Positions 33,051 to 41,412 of a stretch of DNA of 64,000 bases are shown here, piece by piece (the first letter of the stretch is position 1; each line of letters starts with the position of its first letter). Both the position numbers and the translations under genes were made by a program. Under the pieces are notes generated by a model. That model saw only the letters and a list, made by a program, of their open reading frames with translations, ran no database searches and was not told the DNA's origin. This stretch comes from Intrasporangium flavum. GTDB lineage: Bacteria > Actinomycetota > Actinomycetes > Actinomycetales > Dermatophilaceae. Where the stretch lies: contig NZ_MLJO01000008.1 of NCBI RefSeq assembly GCF_001956915.1, forward strand, positions 62,001 through 126,000. Reading direction: 5' to 3'.

Positions 33051-33980
33051 TCATCCGCCGAGGTGGTCGAGGCGGCGCAGGATCAGGCCCTCGCGCAGCG
33101 CCCACGGGCAGATGTCGACGTGGTCGACCTGGAGCAGGTCGAGGGCGGCCTCGGCGACGAGGGCCCCGGCGAGCAGCTGGCGGGCCCGCCCCTCGGACAC
33201 GCCGGGCAGCTCGGCACGGGCGGCGGCCGGCAGGCCGGTGAGCTGCTCGACGATGCCGCGGAGGTCCTCGCGGGTCATCGAGCGCGGCACGAACGGGCCG
33301 TCGCCGCGGGGCGCGGCACCGGCGATCCGGGCCAGCGAGCGCATCGTCTTCGAGGTGCCGACGACCCGGTCGGGCACGCCGCCGGTCAGCAGCGGGCGCA
33401 CGTGCTCGCCGAGCGTCATGCGGATGCCCGAGCGGACGCGTCGGACGACCGCGGGGTCGGGAGGGTCGCCGGGCAGCTGCTCGCGCGTGACGCGTCCGGC
33501 CCCGAGGGGGAGGCTCAGCGCGACGTCGGGCTCCTCGTCGAGGCCGGCCGCGAGCTCGAGGGAGCCGCCGCCGATGTCGACGACGAGCACGCGGCCGCTC
33601 GACCAGCCGAACCACCGGCGCACGGCCAGGAAGGTCATGCGGGCCTCGTCGACACCGCTGAGGACGTCGAGGTCGATGCCGGTCTCGGAACGGACCCGAT
33701 CGATGACCGCCTCGCCGTTCGGCGCCTCGCGCAGGGCCGAGGTGGCGAAGGCGAAGAGGTCGGTGACGCCCTGGTCCTCGGCCACCTGGAGGCACTCGTG
33801 CAGGAACGCGACGAGCCGGTCGGCCACGGCGTCCGCGACGCGTCCGTCGGTGTCGAGGCTCTCGGACAGGCGCAGCTCGGTCTTGTGCGAGAAGGCCGGC
33901 AGCGGGTGGGCACCCGGGTGCGCGTCGACGACGAGGAGGTGGACCGTGTTCGACCCGATGTCGACGACGCCCAGACGCAT
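33051..33980 (-). CDS. Ppx/GppA exopolyphosphatase family protein
   Basis: 309 residues, the short actinobacterial form (domains I and II of the ASKHA fold only). [13 protein letters not shown] at residue 5, the phosphate-2 loop [11 protein letters not shown], and [12 protein letters not shown] are visible. Hydrolyses polyphosphate and/or pppGpp; mycobacterial short paralogues (Ppx1/Ppx2) differ in activity. Leaderless start: TAGGGT six bases before the ATG. A 30-bp perfect palindrome lies directly upstream of that element. Confidence 0.93.
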   Translation of the reverse strand: MRLGVVDIGSNTVHLLVVDAHPGAHPLPAFSHKTELRLSESLDTDGRVADAVADRLVAFLHECLQVAEDQGVTDLFAFATSALREAPNGEAVIDRVRSETGIDLDVLSGVDEARMTFLAVRRWFGWSSGRVLVVDIGGGSLELAAGLDEEPDVALSLPLGAGRVTREQLPGDPPDPAVVRRVRSGIRMTLGEHVRPLLTGGVPDRVVGTSKTMRSLARIAGAAPRGDGPFVPRSMTREDLRGIVEQLTGLPAAARAELPGVSEGRARQLLAGALVAEAALDLLQVDHVDICPWALREGLILRRLDHLGG

Positions 33981-33986
33981 GCCCTC

Positions 33987-33992
33987 ACCCTA
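33987..33992 (-). promoter_or_regulatory. -10 element of the ppx gene (leaderless)
   Basis: On the minus strand TAGGGT, then six bases, then ATG 33980. The upstream neighbour is a 30-bp palindrome whose edge abuts this hexamer. Confidence 0.5.
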
Positions 33993-34022
33993 ACGGCGCC
34001 GGTCCGGCCGGACCGGCGCCGT
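33993..34022. terminator. 30-bp perfect palindrome (terminator or operator)
   Basis: Perfect dyad with half-site ACGGCGCCGGTCCGG. It lies 23 bp after the stop codon of the ABC permease gene (minus strand), where a terminator is expected, and its other edge touches the ppx -10 element. As RNA it would form a stem of about 13 bp with a 4-nt loop. Confidence 0.7.
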
Positions 34023-34045
34023 CCGGCCATCGACCCGCGGACGGG

Positions 34046-34780
34046 TCAGGGGGTGCGGCGGCTCAGGGTGAGCGAGCCGAGCGCGAGGGCACCGACGATG
34101 AAGGCGACGACGACGCCGAGGGCCCGGAGCGCGGCGGCCGAGCCGTCGGCGCTGTCGGTGATGGCGTTCATCGCGTCGACGGCGTACGACAGCGGCAGCA
34201 GGTCGGAGATCCACGACAGCAGCGTCGGCAGCTCGTCGCGCGGCACGAGCAGCCCGCACAGCAGGATCTGCGGCAGCACGAACGCCGGCATGAACTGCAC
34301 GGCCTGGAACTCGGTGCGGGCGAACCCGCTCGCGAGCAACCCGAGGGCGGTGCCGAGCACGGCGTCGGCGAGGGCGACGACGAGCAGCAGCCCCACCGAC
34401 CCGGCGACGTCGAGGCCGCACACCCACACGGCGAACGCCGTCGCGACGATGCCCTGCACGACGGCGAGCGCCCCGAACGCGAGCCCGTAGCCGAGCATGA
34501 AGTCACCCTTGCCCAGCGGCGTCGTGAGGAGGCGCTCGAGCGTGCCGGACTGCCGTTCGCGCAACGTCGCGATCGAGGTGACGATGAACATGACGATCAT
34601 CGGGAAGATGCCGAGCAGGGCCGGCCCGACGTTGTCGAAGACCGGCGTGCCGTTGTAGATCCACGCGAGCAGGCCGAGCAGGACGCACGGCACGACGAGG
34701 ATCATCGCGACGGTGCGGTGGTCGGTCCGCACCTGGCGCAGCACGCGGCCGGCCGTGACGAAGGACAGGGCGGCGTTCAC
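34046..34780 (-). CDS. ABC-2 type transporter permease
   Basis: 244 residues from a GTG overlapping the ATPase stop (GTGA). Six hydrophobic segments; the ABC-2 motif LRERQSGTLERLLTTPLGKGDFMLGYGLAF follows the second one, and MPAFVLPQILLCGLLVPRDELPTLLSWISDLLPLSYAVDA is the typical ABC-2 C-terminal half. With the adjacent ATPase it forms an exporter of the drug/polyketide (DrrAB-like) type under a TetR regulator. Confidence 0.9.
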   Translation of the reverse strand: MNAALSFVTAGRVLRQVRTDHRTVAMILVVPCVLLGLLAWIYNGTPVFDNVGPALLGIFPMIVMFIVTSIATLRERQSGTLERLLTTPLGKGDFMLGYGLAFGALAVVQGIVATAFAVWVCGLDVAGSVGLLLVVALADAVLGTALGLLASGFARTEFQAVQFMPAFVLPQILLCGLLVPRDELPTLLSWISDLLPLSYAVDAMNAITDSADGSAAALRALGVVVAFIVGALALGSLTLSRRTP

Positions 34781-35535
34781 GATGCGCTCCTCTCGCGCGC
34801 GGCCTCGGCGTCGATGAGCGCGAGGAAGGCGGCGTCGGCGTCGGGGGCCCCGGTGCGGGCGAGCAGCTCGTCCGGCGTGACGTCGGCGAGCACGCGACCC
34901 TCGCGCAGCAGGACGAGGCGGTCGCAGCGGGTGGCCTCGTCCATGACGTGGCTCGAGACGATGAGCGAGTGGCCGGCCTCGGCCAGCCGCCGGAAGAGGT
35001 TCCAGAGGTCGCGGCGCAGGACCGGGTCGAGGCCCACGGTCGGCTCGTCGAGCACGAGGAGCGTCGGGCGCCCCACGAGCGCGGCCGCGAGCGACACCCG
35101 CGACTCCTGCCCGCCGGAGAGGTCGCGGACGAGCTGGTCGGCGTGCGAGGTGAGGTCGACCTCGGTGAGCGTGCGGTCGACGGCGTCGCGCAGCTCGGTG
35201 CCGCGCAGGCCGACCGCGCGGCCGAAGTAGGCGACGTTCTCGCGGATCGTGAGGTCGGCGTAGACGCTCGGGTCCTGGGTGACGTAGCCGACGTCGTCGC
35301 GCAGGGGCGCGGAGCCGGCCGGGTGGCCGAGGACGGTGACGGTGCCCGACTCGATGATCTGGACGCCGACGATGCACCGGATGAGCGTGGACTTGCCCGA
35401 CCCGGAGGGGCCGAGCAGGCCGACGACCTCGCCGGGTGGGACCTCGAGGTCGAGGTCGGGGATCACGAGGCGCTTGCCGCGCACGACGCGCAGGCCGTGC
35501 ACGACGACCGCGGGTCCCGACGAGTTATTCACCAT
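34777..35535 (-). CDS. ABC transporter ATP-binding protein (drug-exporter type)
   Basis: 252 residues. Walker A GPSGSGKST near 43, Q-loop VGYVTQDPSVYADLTI, signature LSGGQESRVSLAAAL, Walker B LLVLDEPTVGLD, H-loop VSSHVMDEATRCDRLVLL. Typical of ABC-2 drug and lipid exporters. Starts 10 bp after the TetR gene, so the three genes are one operon. Confidence 0.92.
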   Translation of the reverse strand: MVNNSSGPAVVVHGLRVVRGKRLVIPDLDLEVPPGEVVGLLGPSGSGKSTLIRCIVGVQIIESGTVTVLGHPAGSAPLRDDVGYVTQDPSVYADLTIRENVAYFGRAVGLRGTELRDAVDRTLTEVDLTSHADQLVRDLSGGQESRVSLAAALVGRPTLLVLDEPTVGLDPVLRRDLWNLFRRLAEAGHSLIVSSHVMDEATRCDRLVLLREGRVLADVTPDELLARTGAPDADAAFLALIDAEAARERSAS

Positions 35536-35545
35536 GTGATGAAAT

Positions 35546-36205
35546 CTACTCCGCGGGACCCGTCGTGTAAACGCCCTCGGCCACGACCGCCGGCGCGGGG
35601 GCGAGCAGGTGGTGCTCGATGACCGGGGCCAGCCGCTCGACGAGCTCCTCCGGGCTCGCCTCGGCGATCCCGGGCATCCGGAGCACGTAGCGCATGACGA
35701 CGAGCCCGACGATCTGCGAGGCCACGAGCCCGCCCCGCAGCTGCACGTCGGGCGAGCCGAACGCCCCGGCGACCCGGCCGAAGACCTCCCGGCCGAGGAA
35801 CTCGCGCAGCACCCGGGCGGCGTCCTCGCTCGTCATCGCCGAGCGCACGAGCGCCACGAGCGCGTCGCGCCGCTCGCCCGGCTCCCACACCGACAGGAAG
35901 GTCTCGATGACACGGCGCCCGACGCCCTCGGGCCCGCCGGCGACGATGCGCTCGACGAGGCGGGACGGGTCGACCGGCATCGACAGGGTCTCGGCGAAGA
36001 GCGCCGGCTTGCCGTCGAAGTAGTGGTGCACGAGGGCCGGGTCGACGCCGGCCTCGCGGGCGATCCCGCGCAGGCTCGCCTTGTCGTAGCCGTGCGTGGC
36101 GAACGACCGACGCGCTGCGTCGACGATCGCGGCCCGCGTGTCGACGCCGCCCGGACGCCGCCCGCGGCCGCGCGTGGACGCCGCGCCCTCGGCCCTCGGT
36201 GTCAT
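35546..36205 (-). CDS. TetR family transcriptional regulator
   Basis: 219 residues. N-terminal helix-turn-helix: ARRSFATHGYDKASLRGIAREAGVDPALVHHYF from about 32, after a basic disordered lead (STRGRGRRPGG). The C-terminal ligand domain belongs to the TetR_C group common next to ABC-2 drug exporters (ASQIVGLVVMRYVLRM). First gene of the regulator-ATPase-permease operon; probably represses it and responds to the exported compound. Confidence 0.9.
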   Translation of the reverse strand: MTPRAEGAASTRGRGRRPGGVDTRAAIVDAARRSFATHGYDKASLRGIAREAGVDPALVHHYFDGKPALFAETLSMPVDPSRLVERIVAGGPEGVGRRVIETFLSVWEPGERRDALVALVRSAMTSEDAARVLREFLGREVFGRVAGAFGSPDVQLRGGLVASQIVGLVVMRYVLRMPGIAEASPEELVERLAPVIEHHLLAPAPAVVAEGVYTTGPAE

Positions 36206-36214
36206 GCGTCCACG

Positions 36215-37447
36215 CTAGTCCGCGTCGGCGACGCCGGTCGTCACCTCGCGCAGCACGGCGGCCGCCTCGTCGGCGCGGGCCCACCTCGCCCACTCGTACG
36301 GACGCGTGCCGTGCACGGCGTCGCGGGCCTCCGGGTCGGCCCCGGCGGACAGCAGGGCACGCACCTGCTCGACGTCGTCCATGAACGCGGCCTCGTGCAG
36401 GGCCGTGCGGCCCGCGGGCACGCGGACCGGAGGGAGGTCCGTCGCCACCGACGGGTCGGCGAGGCCGTGGGCCACGAACAGGTCGAGACGGCCCGCGAAC
36501 CCGTGGTCACGGGCCCAGGCGACCTGCCGGGCCAGCATCTCCTCGACCGTCTCGGCTGTCACGCCGAGACGACGCGTCCACACCTCGGAAGCCGGGCGGC
36601 CGAGCCCGCGCGCCAGGAGCAGCTCGAGGTGGGAGTCGTCGCGGCCGAACATCCGGTTGTAGAGCGCCTGCCGGTCGTTCGGGTCGGCGCCGCGGTCGAG
36701 CAGCAGCCCGGCGAGCGCGCGCCACTGCGGGTGGCGCGGCTGGCGGGCCGGACCGGACTCGCCCTCGCCGAGGACCCCCGTCAGCGCGGTGAACGGCGTC
36801 GGCAGCCCCTGCCACAGGTAGCCGCTGTCCGGGTCGGCCTCGGCGTCGAGCAGCAGGCGCGCGGCTGCGACCGGATCACGTTGCGGCACACGGGAGTACA
36901 CGAGGTAGAGCAGCGGCGGCCACCGGAAGGGCCCGTCTTCACGGGTGGCGGCAGCGGGGTCCGCGGCGAGGTGGGTGCGCAGCGCGTCCGGGTCACCGGC
37001 GACGGCCGCGACGACGACGCCACGCGCCACCAGGCTCGGGTCGGCGTCGAGCATCCGGGCGGCCCGTGCCCAGCGGTCGGGCTCGTCGTCCCCGGAGTAG
37101 GTCAGGCACGCGAGCGCCGCCACGGCAGAAGGCGATCCGTCCGGGTGCGGGCCCTCTCCCCCGGCCGCGGTCGTCGGGTCGAGGGCGCCCGGGTCGCGGG
37201 TCAGCGGCGCGGCCACGCGCAGGTAGGCCCGGAGGCGGGGCCAGCTCGCGAACCCGTACGTGCGGGCCAGGACCAGCTGGGCGTCGGCCAGGGCGAAGGT
37301 CGTCGGATCGTCCGGCGCGCCCGAGGGATGGAGCCGCGCGACGTGATCGACGGCGTCGGGACGGGCGGAACGGACGGCCCTCTGGAGGGCCCGCGCGTCG
37401 CGGCGGAACCGCTCGAGGTCGGGGTTGGCGGGCAGGGACAGGGCCAT
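36215..37447 (-). CDS. ankyrin-repeat domain protein
   Basis: 410 residues. The N-terminal about 75 residues (NPDLERFRRDARALQRAVR to ASWPRLRAYL) form the helical lead typical of actinobacterial ankyrin proteins. Degenerate ankyrin repeats follow; clear units are ALAGLLLDRGADPNDRQAL and GRTALHEAAFMDDVEQVRALLSAGADPEARDAVHGTRPYEWARW at the C terminus. No catalytic domain or signal peptide; a cytosolic protein-protein interaction role is likely. Strong AGGAGG before the ATG. Confidence 0.87.
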   Translation of the reverse strand: MALSLPANPDLERFRRDARALQRAVRSARPDAVDHVARLHPSGAPDDPTTFALADAQLVLARTYGFASWPRLRAYLRVAAPLTRDPGALDPTTAAGGEGPHPDGSPSAVAALACLTYSGDDEPDRWARAARMLDADPSLVARGVVVAAVAGDPDALRTHLAADPAAATREDGPFRWPPLLYLVYSRVPQRDPVAAARLLLDAEADPDSGYLWQGLPTPFTALTGVLGEGESGPARQPRHPQWRALAGLLLDRGADPNDRQALYNRMFGRDDSHLELLLARGLGRPASEVWTRRLGVTAETVEEMLARQVAWARDHGFAGRLDLFVAHGLADPSVATDLPPVRVPAGRTALHEAAFMDDVEQVRALLSAGADPEARDAVHGTRPYEWARWARADEAAAVLREVTTGVADAD

Positions 37448-37610
37448 GACGGCCTCCTCTCGTGAGCCCGGGGTGCGCGTCGGGCCGAAAGGAGGTCAGC
37501 GGCGTGGTGCAGGTGCCAGCCCCAGGGAGGCTGAGCCCCTTCCCGCGCACCGGAGGCGACCTGGACGCCCACTGGCCAGACTAGTCGTGGGAATCCCCGG
37601 GTGCGCGGCA

Positions 37611-37616
37611 TAAGGT
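37611..37616 (+). promoter_or_regulatory. -10 element of the Cys-rich protein gene (leaderless)
   Basis: TAAGGT followed by six bases and a GTG at 37623. This favours 37623 over the in-frame GTG at 37617. Confidence 0.45.
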
Positions 37617-37622
37617 GTGCCG

Positions 37623-38591
37623 GTGGCCGAAGCACCCCTTGACCTGCCTCGCGTCTGGGTGGAGTTCACCGATCCGGCGGACGCCAACCAGCGCTTCCGT
37701 CTGGACCTCACGTGGCTCACGAGCAGCTGGACGTGCATCTTCGGGTCCGGCTGCCACGGCATCTACGCCGACCGGCCCGACGACGGCTGCTGCACGCTCG
37801 GGGCCCACTTCACCGAGAAGGACGACTGGAAGCGCGTCCAGCGCGCCGTCGAGGACCTCGGCGAGGACGAGTGGCAGTACCACTCCGTCGGCACGGCCAC
37901 CGGCAGCAAGGACGACTGGACCGAGAAGGAGGACGGCGCCCGCAAGACCAAGGTCGTGGACGGCGCCTGCATCTTCCTCAACCGTCCGGGCTTCCCGGCC
38001 GGCGCCGGCTGCGCGCTGCACCAGCACGCCGTGCTCACCGGCGTCCAGCCCCACACGCTCAAGCCCGACGTCTGCTGGCAGCTGCCGATCCGCCGCACCT
38101 TCCGCACCGTCGAGCTGCCCGACGACAGCAGCTACCTCGAGGTGACGATCACCGAGTACGACCGTCGCGGCTGGGGTCCCGGTGGCCACGACCTCGACTG
38201 GTACTGCTCGGGCAACCCCGAGGCGCACGTCGGCCGCGAGCCGGTGTACCGCTCCAACGAGGCCGAGCTCGTCGAGCTGATGGGGCCCGAGGCCTACGCC
38301 GAGCTCGTCATCCGGGCCGAGGCCCACCTGGCCCAGGTCAAGGCCGTCCGGGCCCGCGGCGTCCGCAAGCTGCTGCCGCTGCTCGTCCACCCGGCCACGC
38401 TCGACGCCCAGGGCGGGCGCCTGCGGCCCGCGCCGCGTCCGTCGGCCAACGGCTCGACCCCCGCCGCCGGCACGAGCGGTCCGCCGGACGCGTCGGGCGC
38501 GGCTCCCGGGGGCACGGCCCGCCCGTCCGTCCCGGGCCGGGCGCCGGCCCGCTCCGGCCGGTCGCGCAAGCGCACCCGGGGCTCGCGGTGA
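37623..38591 (+). CDS. Cys-rich conserved actinobacterial protein (possible metal-binding)
   Basis: 322 residues. Six or seven conserved-looking cysteines: [39 protein letters not shown] and [10 protein letters not shown]. Their spacing resembles the YkgJ/DUF3109 zinc- or iron-chelating type, where CxxC and later Cys/His bind a metal, but I cannot place it firmly. The globular part ends near 250; a Pro/Gly/Ser/Arg-rich tail (with [11 protein letters not shown] and a basic [13 protein letters not shown] end) follows. GTGA overlap links it to the methyltransferase downstream. Confidence 0.75.
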   Translation: MAEAPLDLPRVWVEFTDPADANQRFRLDLTWLTSSWTCIFGSGCHGIYADRPDDGCCTLGAHFTEKDDWKRVQRAVEDLGEDEWQYHSVGTATGSKDDWTEKEDGARKTKVVDGACIFLNRPGFPAGAGCALHQHAVLTGVQPHTLKPDVCWQLPIRRTFRTVELPDDSSYLEVTITEYDRRGWGPGGHDLDWYCSGNPEAHVGREPVYRSNEAELVELMGPEAYAELVIRAEAHLAQVKAVRARGVRKLLPLLVHPATLDAQGGRLRPAPRPSANGSTPAAGTSGPPDASGAAPGGTARPSVPGRAPARSGRSRKRTRGSR

Positions 38592-39277
38592 GCGAGGTCA
38601 TCCCCTCCCCCAACATCTGGGAGAGCCCCGACGTCTACGAGGTCGAGAACCTCGGCGTCGACCGCGACCACGTCATCGAGGCGGCGATGCGCTCGGTGCT
38701 CGACTGGTCGGGCGGCGACGTCGTCGACATCGGCTGCGGCACGGGCTTCCACCTGCCGATGTTCGCCACCACGGCCCGTTCGGCCGTCGGGGTCGAACCG
38801 CACCCACCGCTGGCCGCCCTTGCGGCAGAACGGGTCTCGGGCCTGCCGAACGCCTCGGTCCGCGAGGAGGGCGCAGCCGCCATCGGCGTCCCCGACGCCT
38901 CGTTCGACGTCGCGCACGCGCGGTGGTCCTACTTCTTCGGGCCCGGCTGCGAGCCGGGCCTGGCCGAGCTCGACCGGGTCGTGCGGCCGGGCGGCGCGGC
39001 ATTCGTCATCGACAACGACGCGACGCGCTCGACGTTCGGCACGTGGTTCCGGCGCGCCCTGCCGAGCTACGACCCCCGGGCCGTCGAGCGGTTCTGGGAA
39101 CGGCAGGGCTGGTCGCGCGAGCGCCTCGACATCCGGTGGGACCTCGACTCCCGCGAGGACTTCGAGGCGGTCGTCGGCATCGAGTTCGCCCCCGAGCACG
39201 CCGACCTCATCCTGGCCGAGCACCCCGACGCCACCGGCGTCGACTACGCCGTCAACCTCTGGTACCGCCGCTACTGA
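38588..39277 (+). CDS. class I SAM-dependent methyltransferase
   Basis: 229 residues, GTG start in a GTGA overlap. Motif [14 protein letters not shown] near 41, VGVEPHPP after beta-2, [15 protein letters not shown] as motif IV region and [18 protein letters not shown] as motif VI. Methyltransf_11 type, substrate unknown. The N-terminal [26 protein letters not shown] is conserved in actinobacterial homologues next to the Cys-rich protein, as I recall. Confidence 0.85.
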   Translation: MSEVIPSPNIWESPDVYEVENLGVDRDHVIEAAMRSVLDWSGGDVVDIGCGTGFHLPMFATTARSAVGVEPHPPLAALAAERVSGLPNASVREEGAAAIGVPDASFDVAHARWSYFFGPGCEPGLAELDRVVRPGGAAFVIDNDATRSTFGTWFRRALPSYDPRAVERFWERQGWSRERLDIRWDLDSREDFEAVVGIEFAPEHADLILAEHPDATGVDYAVNLWYRRY

Positions 39278-39305
39278 CGCGTCCCCGACCTGCCACGCCA
39301 GGCAC

Positions 39306-39348
39306 TGCGTGCGCGATCAAGGGCGTCATGGCACCCGCAACCACGCAC
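39306..39348. repeat. B-type repeat, upstream copy
   Basis: TGCGTG (39306-39311) and CACGCA (39342-39347) form an imperfect hairpin whose loop contains GTCATGGC. The 24-mer 39325-39348 matches 40440-40463 at 20 of 24 positions, same orientation. It ends 72 bp before the second DUF559-like gene. Confidence 0.75.
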
Positions 39349-39408
39349 GGGTCGGCTCGACCTAATTGTCCCTGTGGATGGCGAACGAGGCCGGATCCGC
39401 GGCCGACA

Positions 39409-39414
39409 CAGACT
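39409..39414 (+). promoter_or_regulatory. -10-like CAGACT of the second DUF559-like gene
   Basis: CAGACT, six bases, ATG 39421. CCTGTGGA (39371-39378) begins exactly 50 bp before the ATG, as in the first DUF559 locus. Confidence 0.45.
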
Positions 39415-39420
39415 GGCGCT

Positions 39421-40410
39421 ATGGGTGCAGCGCCGCAGACTCGACTCTCGGACAGGGTCCTGGCGGCGCGCATCACGGGGCAGGCCGGGCTCGTGACGCG
39501 CCGTCAACTGCTCGGCGCGGGTTGGAGCCCGGACGCGATCAAGTGGCGCACCACGACTGGACGCTGGCTCCAGGTGCACCGGGGCGTCTACCTGACGACG
39601 CCGGGCCGCCGGGACTGGGACGTCCGGGTCGTCGGTGCCCTCCTCGCGGTCGGCCCACCGAGCTGCCTCACCGGAACGAGCGCGGGCGAGGCCTGGGGCC
39701 TCACGATGCGTTCTGATGGCGACGGCGTGCCCTCTCGTGCCGTGGAAGTCCTTGTCCCGCTGGGTCGCAGCGGTCAGGACCTGCCCGGTGTCCTGGTCAG
39801 GCGGAGTCGACACTTCTCGACACGGGTGCACCCGACCGCCTGGCCACCTCGGACGACAGCGCCGCACACGGCCTTGGATCTCGCGCTCGGTCACGGTCCG
39901 GACCGGGCCATCGCCCTGCTGGCCAAGGTGTGCCAGCTGCGGCTCGCCACCGAGGCCGAGCTCGGCGAGGCGCTGCTGGGACGCCCCACCCAACCCCATC
40001 GCCGGATCCTCGCCGAGGCCCTCGGTCTCATCGGCGAGGGCGCCGAGAGCGCCGCAGAGGTCCGTTACGTCCGTGACGTGGAACAGGCCCACGGGCTGCC
40101 GACCGGCATCCGGCAGCTACCCGCCCCAGGCGCGCGCTCGCGTGACTCCGCCTACCGCGAGGTCCGGGTTCTCGTGGAGATCGACGGCCGACTGGGTCAC
40201 GTCGGATGGACGGGACAGCAGCGGGCCAACGTCAGGGATCGCAAGGCAGCGACCGGTGGGCTGCTCACCGTCCGAGGCGGCTGGCCCGACATCGCCGTCA
40301 CGCCGTGCGCGTTTGCAGCCGACCTCGCCGAGATCTTCCGCGCCCGGGGCTGGCCGGGCCGGCCTCGCCGCTGCGGCGTCGGGTGTCTGGTCGACGAAAG
40401 GGCCGCCTGA
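39421..40410 (+). CDS. AbiEi/DUF559-like solo nuclease-fold protein
   Basis: 329 residues. N-terminal AbiEi_4-type winged helix (GLVTRRQLLGAGWSPDAIKW, then GRWLQVHRGVYLTTPG), a middle region corresponding to the TFLDLA part of the other locus (TALDLALGHGPDRAI), and a C-terminal PD-(D/E)XK-like part: GAESAAEVRYVRDVEQAHGLP, YREVRVLVEIDGRLGHVGW with an acidic E-x-D-G-R, and WPDIAVTPCAFAADLAEIF. Same overall plan as the gene at 11643 but low identity by eye. No toxin partner. Flanked by B-type repeats on both sides. Nuclease activity is inferred from fold only. Confidence 0.78.
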   Translation: MGAAPQTRLSDRVLAARITGQAGLVTRRQLLGAGWSPDAIKWRTTTGRWLQVHRGVYLTTPGRRDWDVRVVGALLAVGPPSCLTGTSAGEAWGLTMRSDGDGVPSRAVEVLVPLGRSGQDLPGVLVRRSRHFSTRVHPTAWPPRTTAPHTALDLALGHGPDRAIALLAKVCQLRLATEAELGEALLGRPTQPHRRILAEALGLIGEGAESAAEVRYVRDVEQAHGLPTGIRQLPAPGARSRDSAYREVRVLVEIDGRLGHVGWTGQQRANVRDRKAATGGLLTVRGGWPDIAVTPCAFAADLAEIFRARGWPGRPRRCGVGCLVDERAA

Positions 40411-40423
40411 CGAGGCGACTCCC

Positions 40424-40463
40424 GTGCGTGGTCGTGGGGGTCATGGCGCCGCGAACCACGCAC
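40424..40463. repeat. B-type repeat, downstream copy (perfect 9-bp inverted repeat)
   Basis: GTGCGTGGT (40424-40432) and ACCACGCAC (40455-40463) are exact complements around a 22-nt loop containing GTCATGGCGCC. It lies 13 bp after the stop codon of the second DUF559-like gene, in the 93-bp gap before the convergent nadC end, so it may double as a terminator. Confidence 0.85.
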
Positions 40464-40503
40464 CACACCGGCGAGATCAGCCCGGCCGTCGCGCCGAACG
40501 AGG

Positions 40504-41412
40504 TCAGTCGACGAGGTCGAGGGCGATGTCGACGATCGGCGAGGAGTGGGTCAGGCCGCCGACGGAGATGAAGTCGACGCCGGTCTCGGCGTACTCGCGG
40601 GCCACCTCGAGGGTCATGCCGCCGGTGGCCTCGATCTCCACCGGCTCGCCGGCGGCGCGCAGCAGGGCGACCGTCTCGGCCAGCACCGGTACCGTCATGT
40701 TGTCGCACATGACGAACCGCGCGCCGGCGTCGTAGGCCTCCTGGGCCTCGGCCGGGGTGGTTACCTCGACCTGCACGTCGACGTCGGGGAAGCGCTCGCG
40801 CACGAGGGCGTAGGCCGCGGCCACCGAACCCGCAGCGAGCTTGTGGTTGTCCTTGATCATCGCGACGTCGTAGAGGCCCATGCGCTTGTTCGTGCCGCCG
40901 CCGCACCGCACCGCGTACTTCTCGAGCCAGCGCAGCCCGGGCGTCGTCTTGCGGGTGTCGAGGACCAGCGTCGTCGTGCCCTCGAGGGCGTCGGCCCACC
41001 GACGCGTGTGGCTCGCGACACCGGACAGGCGGCTGACGATGTTCAGCACGGTGCGCTCAGCCACGAGGATCACCTGGGTGCGGCCGGAGACGCGGGCGAT
41101 GACGTCGCCGCGCACGACGCGGGTGCCGTCGTCGGCGAGCACCTCGACGGTGGGCGTCGGGAGGTCGAGCCGTTCGGCCACCGCCGCGAGCACCAGCCCG
41201 ACGACGGGCACGCCGGCTACGACGCCCGGTGCCCGGGCGACGACCTCGGCGACGCGCTCCTGCTCGGCCGGGATCGTGGCCAGCGTCGTGACGTCAAGAC
41301 CCTGCGGGCCGAGGTCCTCCTCGAGGGCGACCGCGACGACGCGTCGGGCCCACTCCTCGGGGAAGCCGCTCAGGCCGTCGGACGCCGTCGCTGCGGCGGG
41401 CTGGTGGGTCAC
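40504..41412 (-). CDS. nadC: nicotinate-nucleotide pyrophosphorylase (quinolinate PRTase)
   Basis: 302 residues. Converts quinolinate and PRPP to nicotinate mononucleotide. Motifs: LVAERTVLNIVSRLSGVAS, VLDTRKTTPGLRWLEKYAVRCGGGTNKRMGL, IKDNH, VQVEVTT, MCDNM, IEATGGM and GVDFISVGGLTHS. GTG start in a GTGA overlap with nadB. Last gene of the panC-panD-nadB-nadC operon. nadA is not in the window. Confidence 0.96.
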   Translation of the reverse strand: MTHQPAAATASDGLSGFPEEWARRVVAVALEEDLGPQGLDVTTLATIPAEQERVAEVVARAPGVVAGVPVVGLVLAAVAERLDLPTPTVEVLADDGTRVVRGDVIARVSGRTQVILVAERTVLNIVSRLSGVASHTRRWADALEGTTTLVLDTRKTTPGLRWLEKYAVRCGGGTNKRMGLYDVAMIKDNHKLAAGSVAAAYALVRERFPDVDVQVEVTTPAEAQEAYDAGARFVMCDNMTVPVLAETVALLRAAGEPVEIEATGGMTLEVAREYAETGVDFISVGGLTHSSPIVDIALDLVD

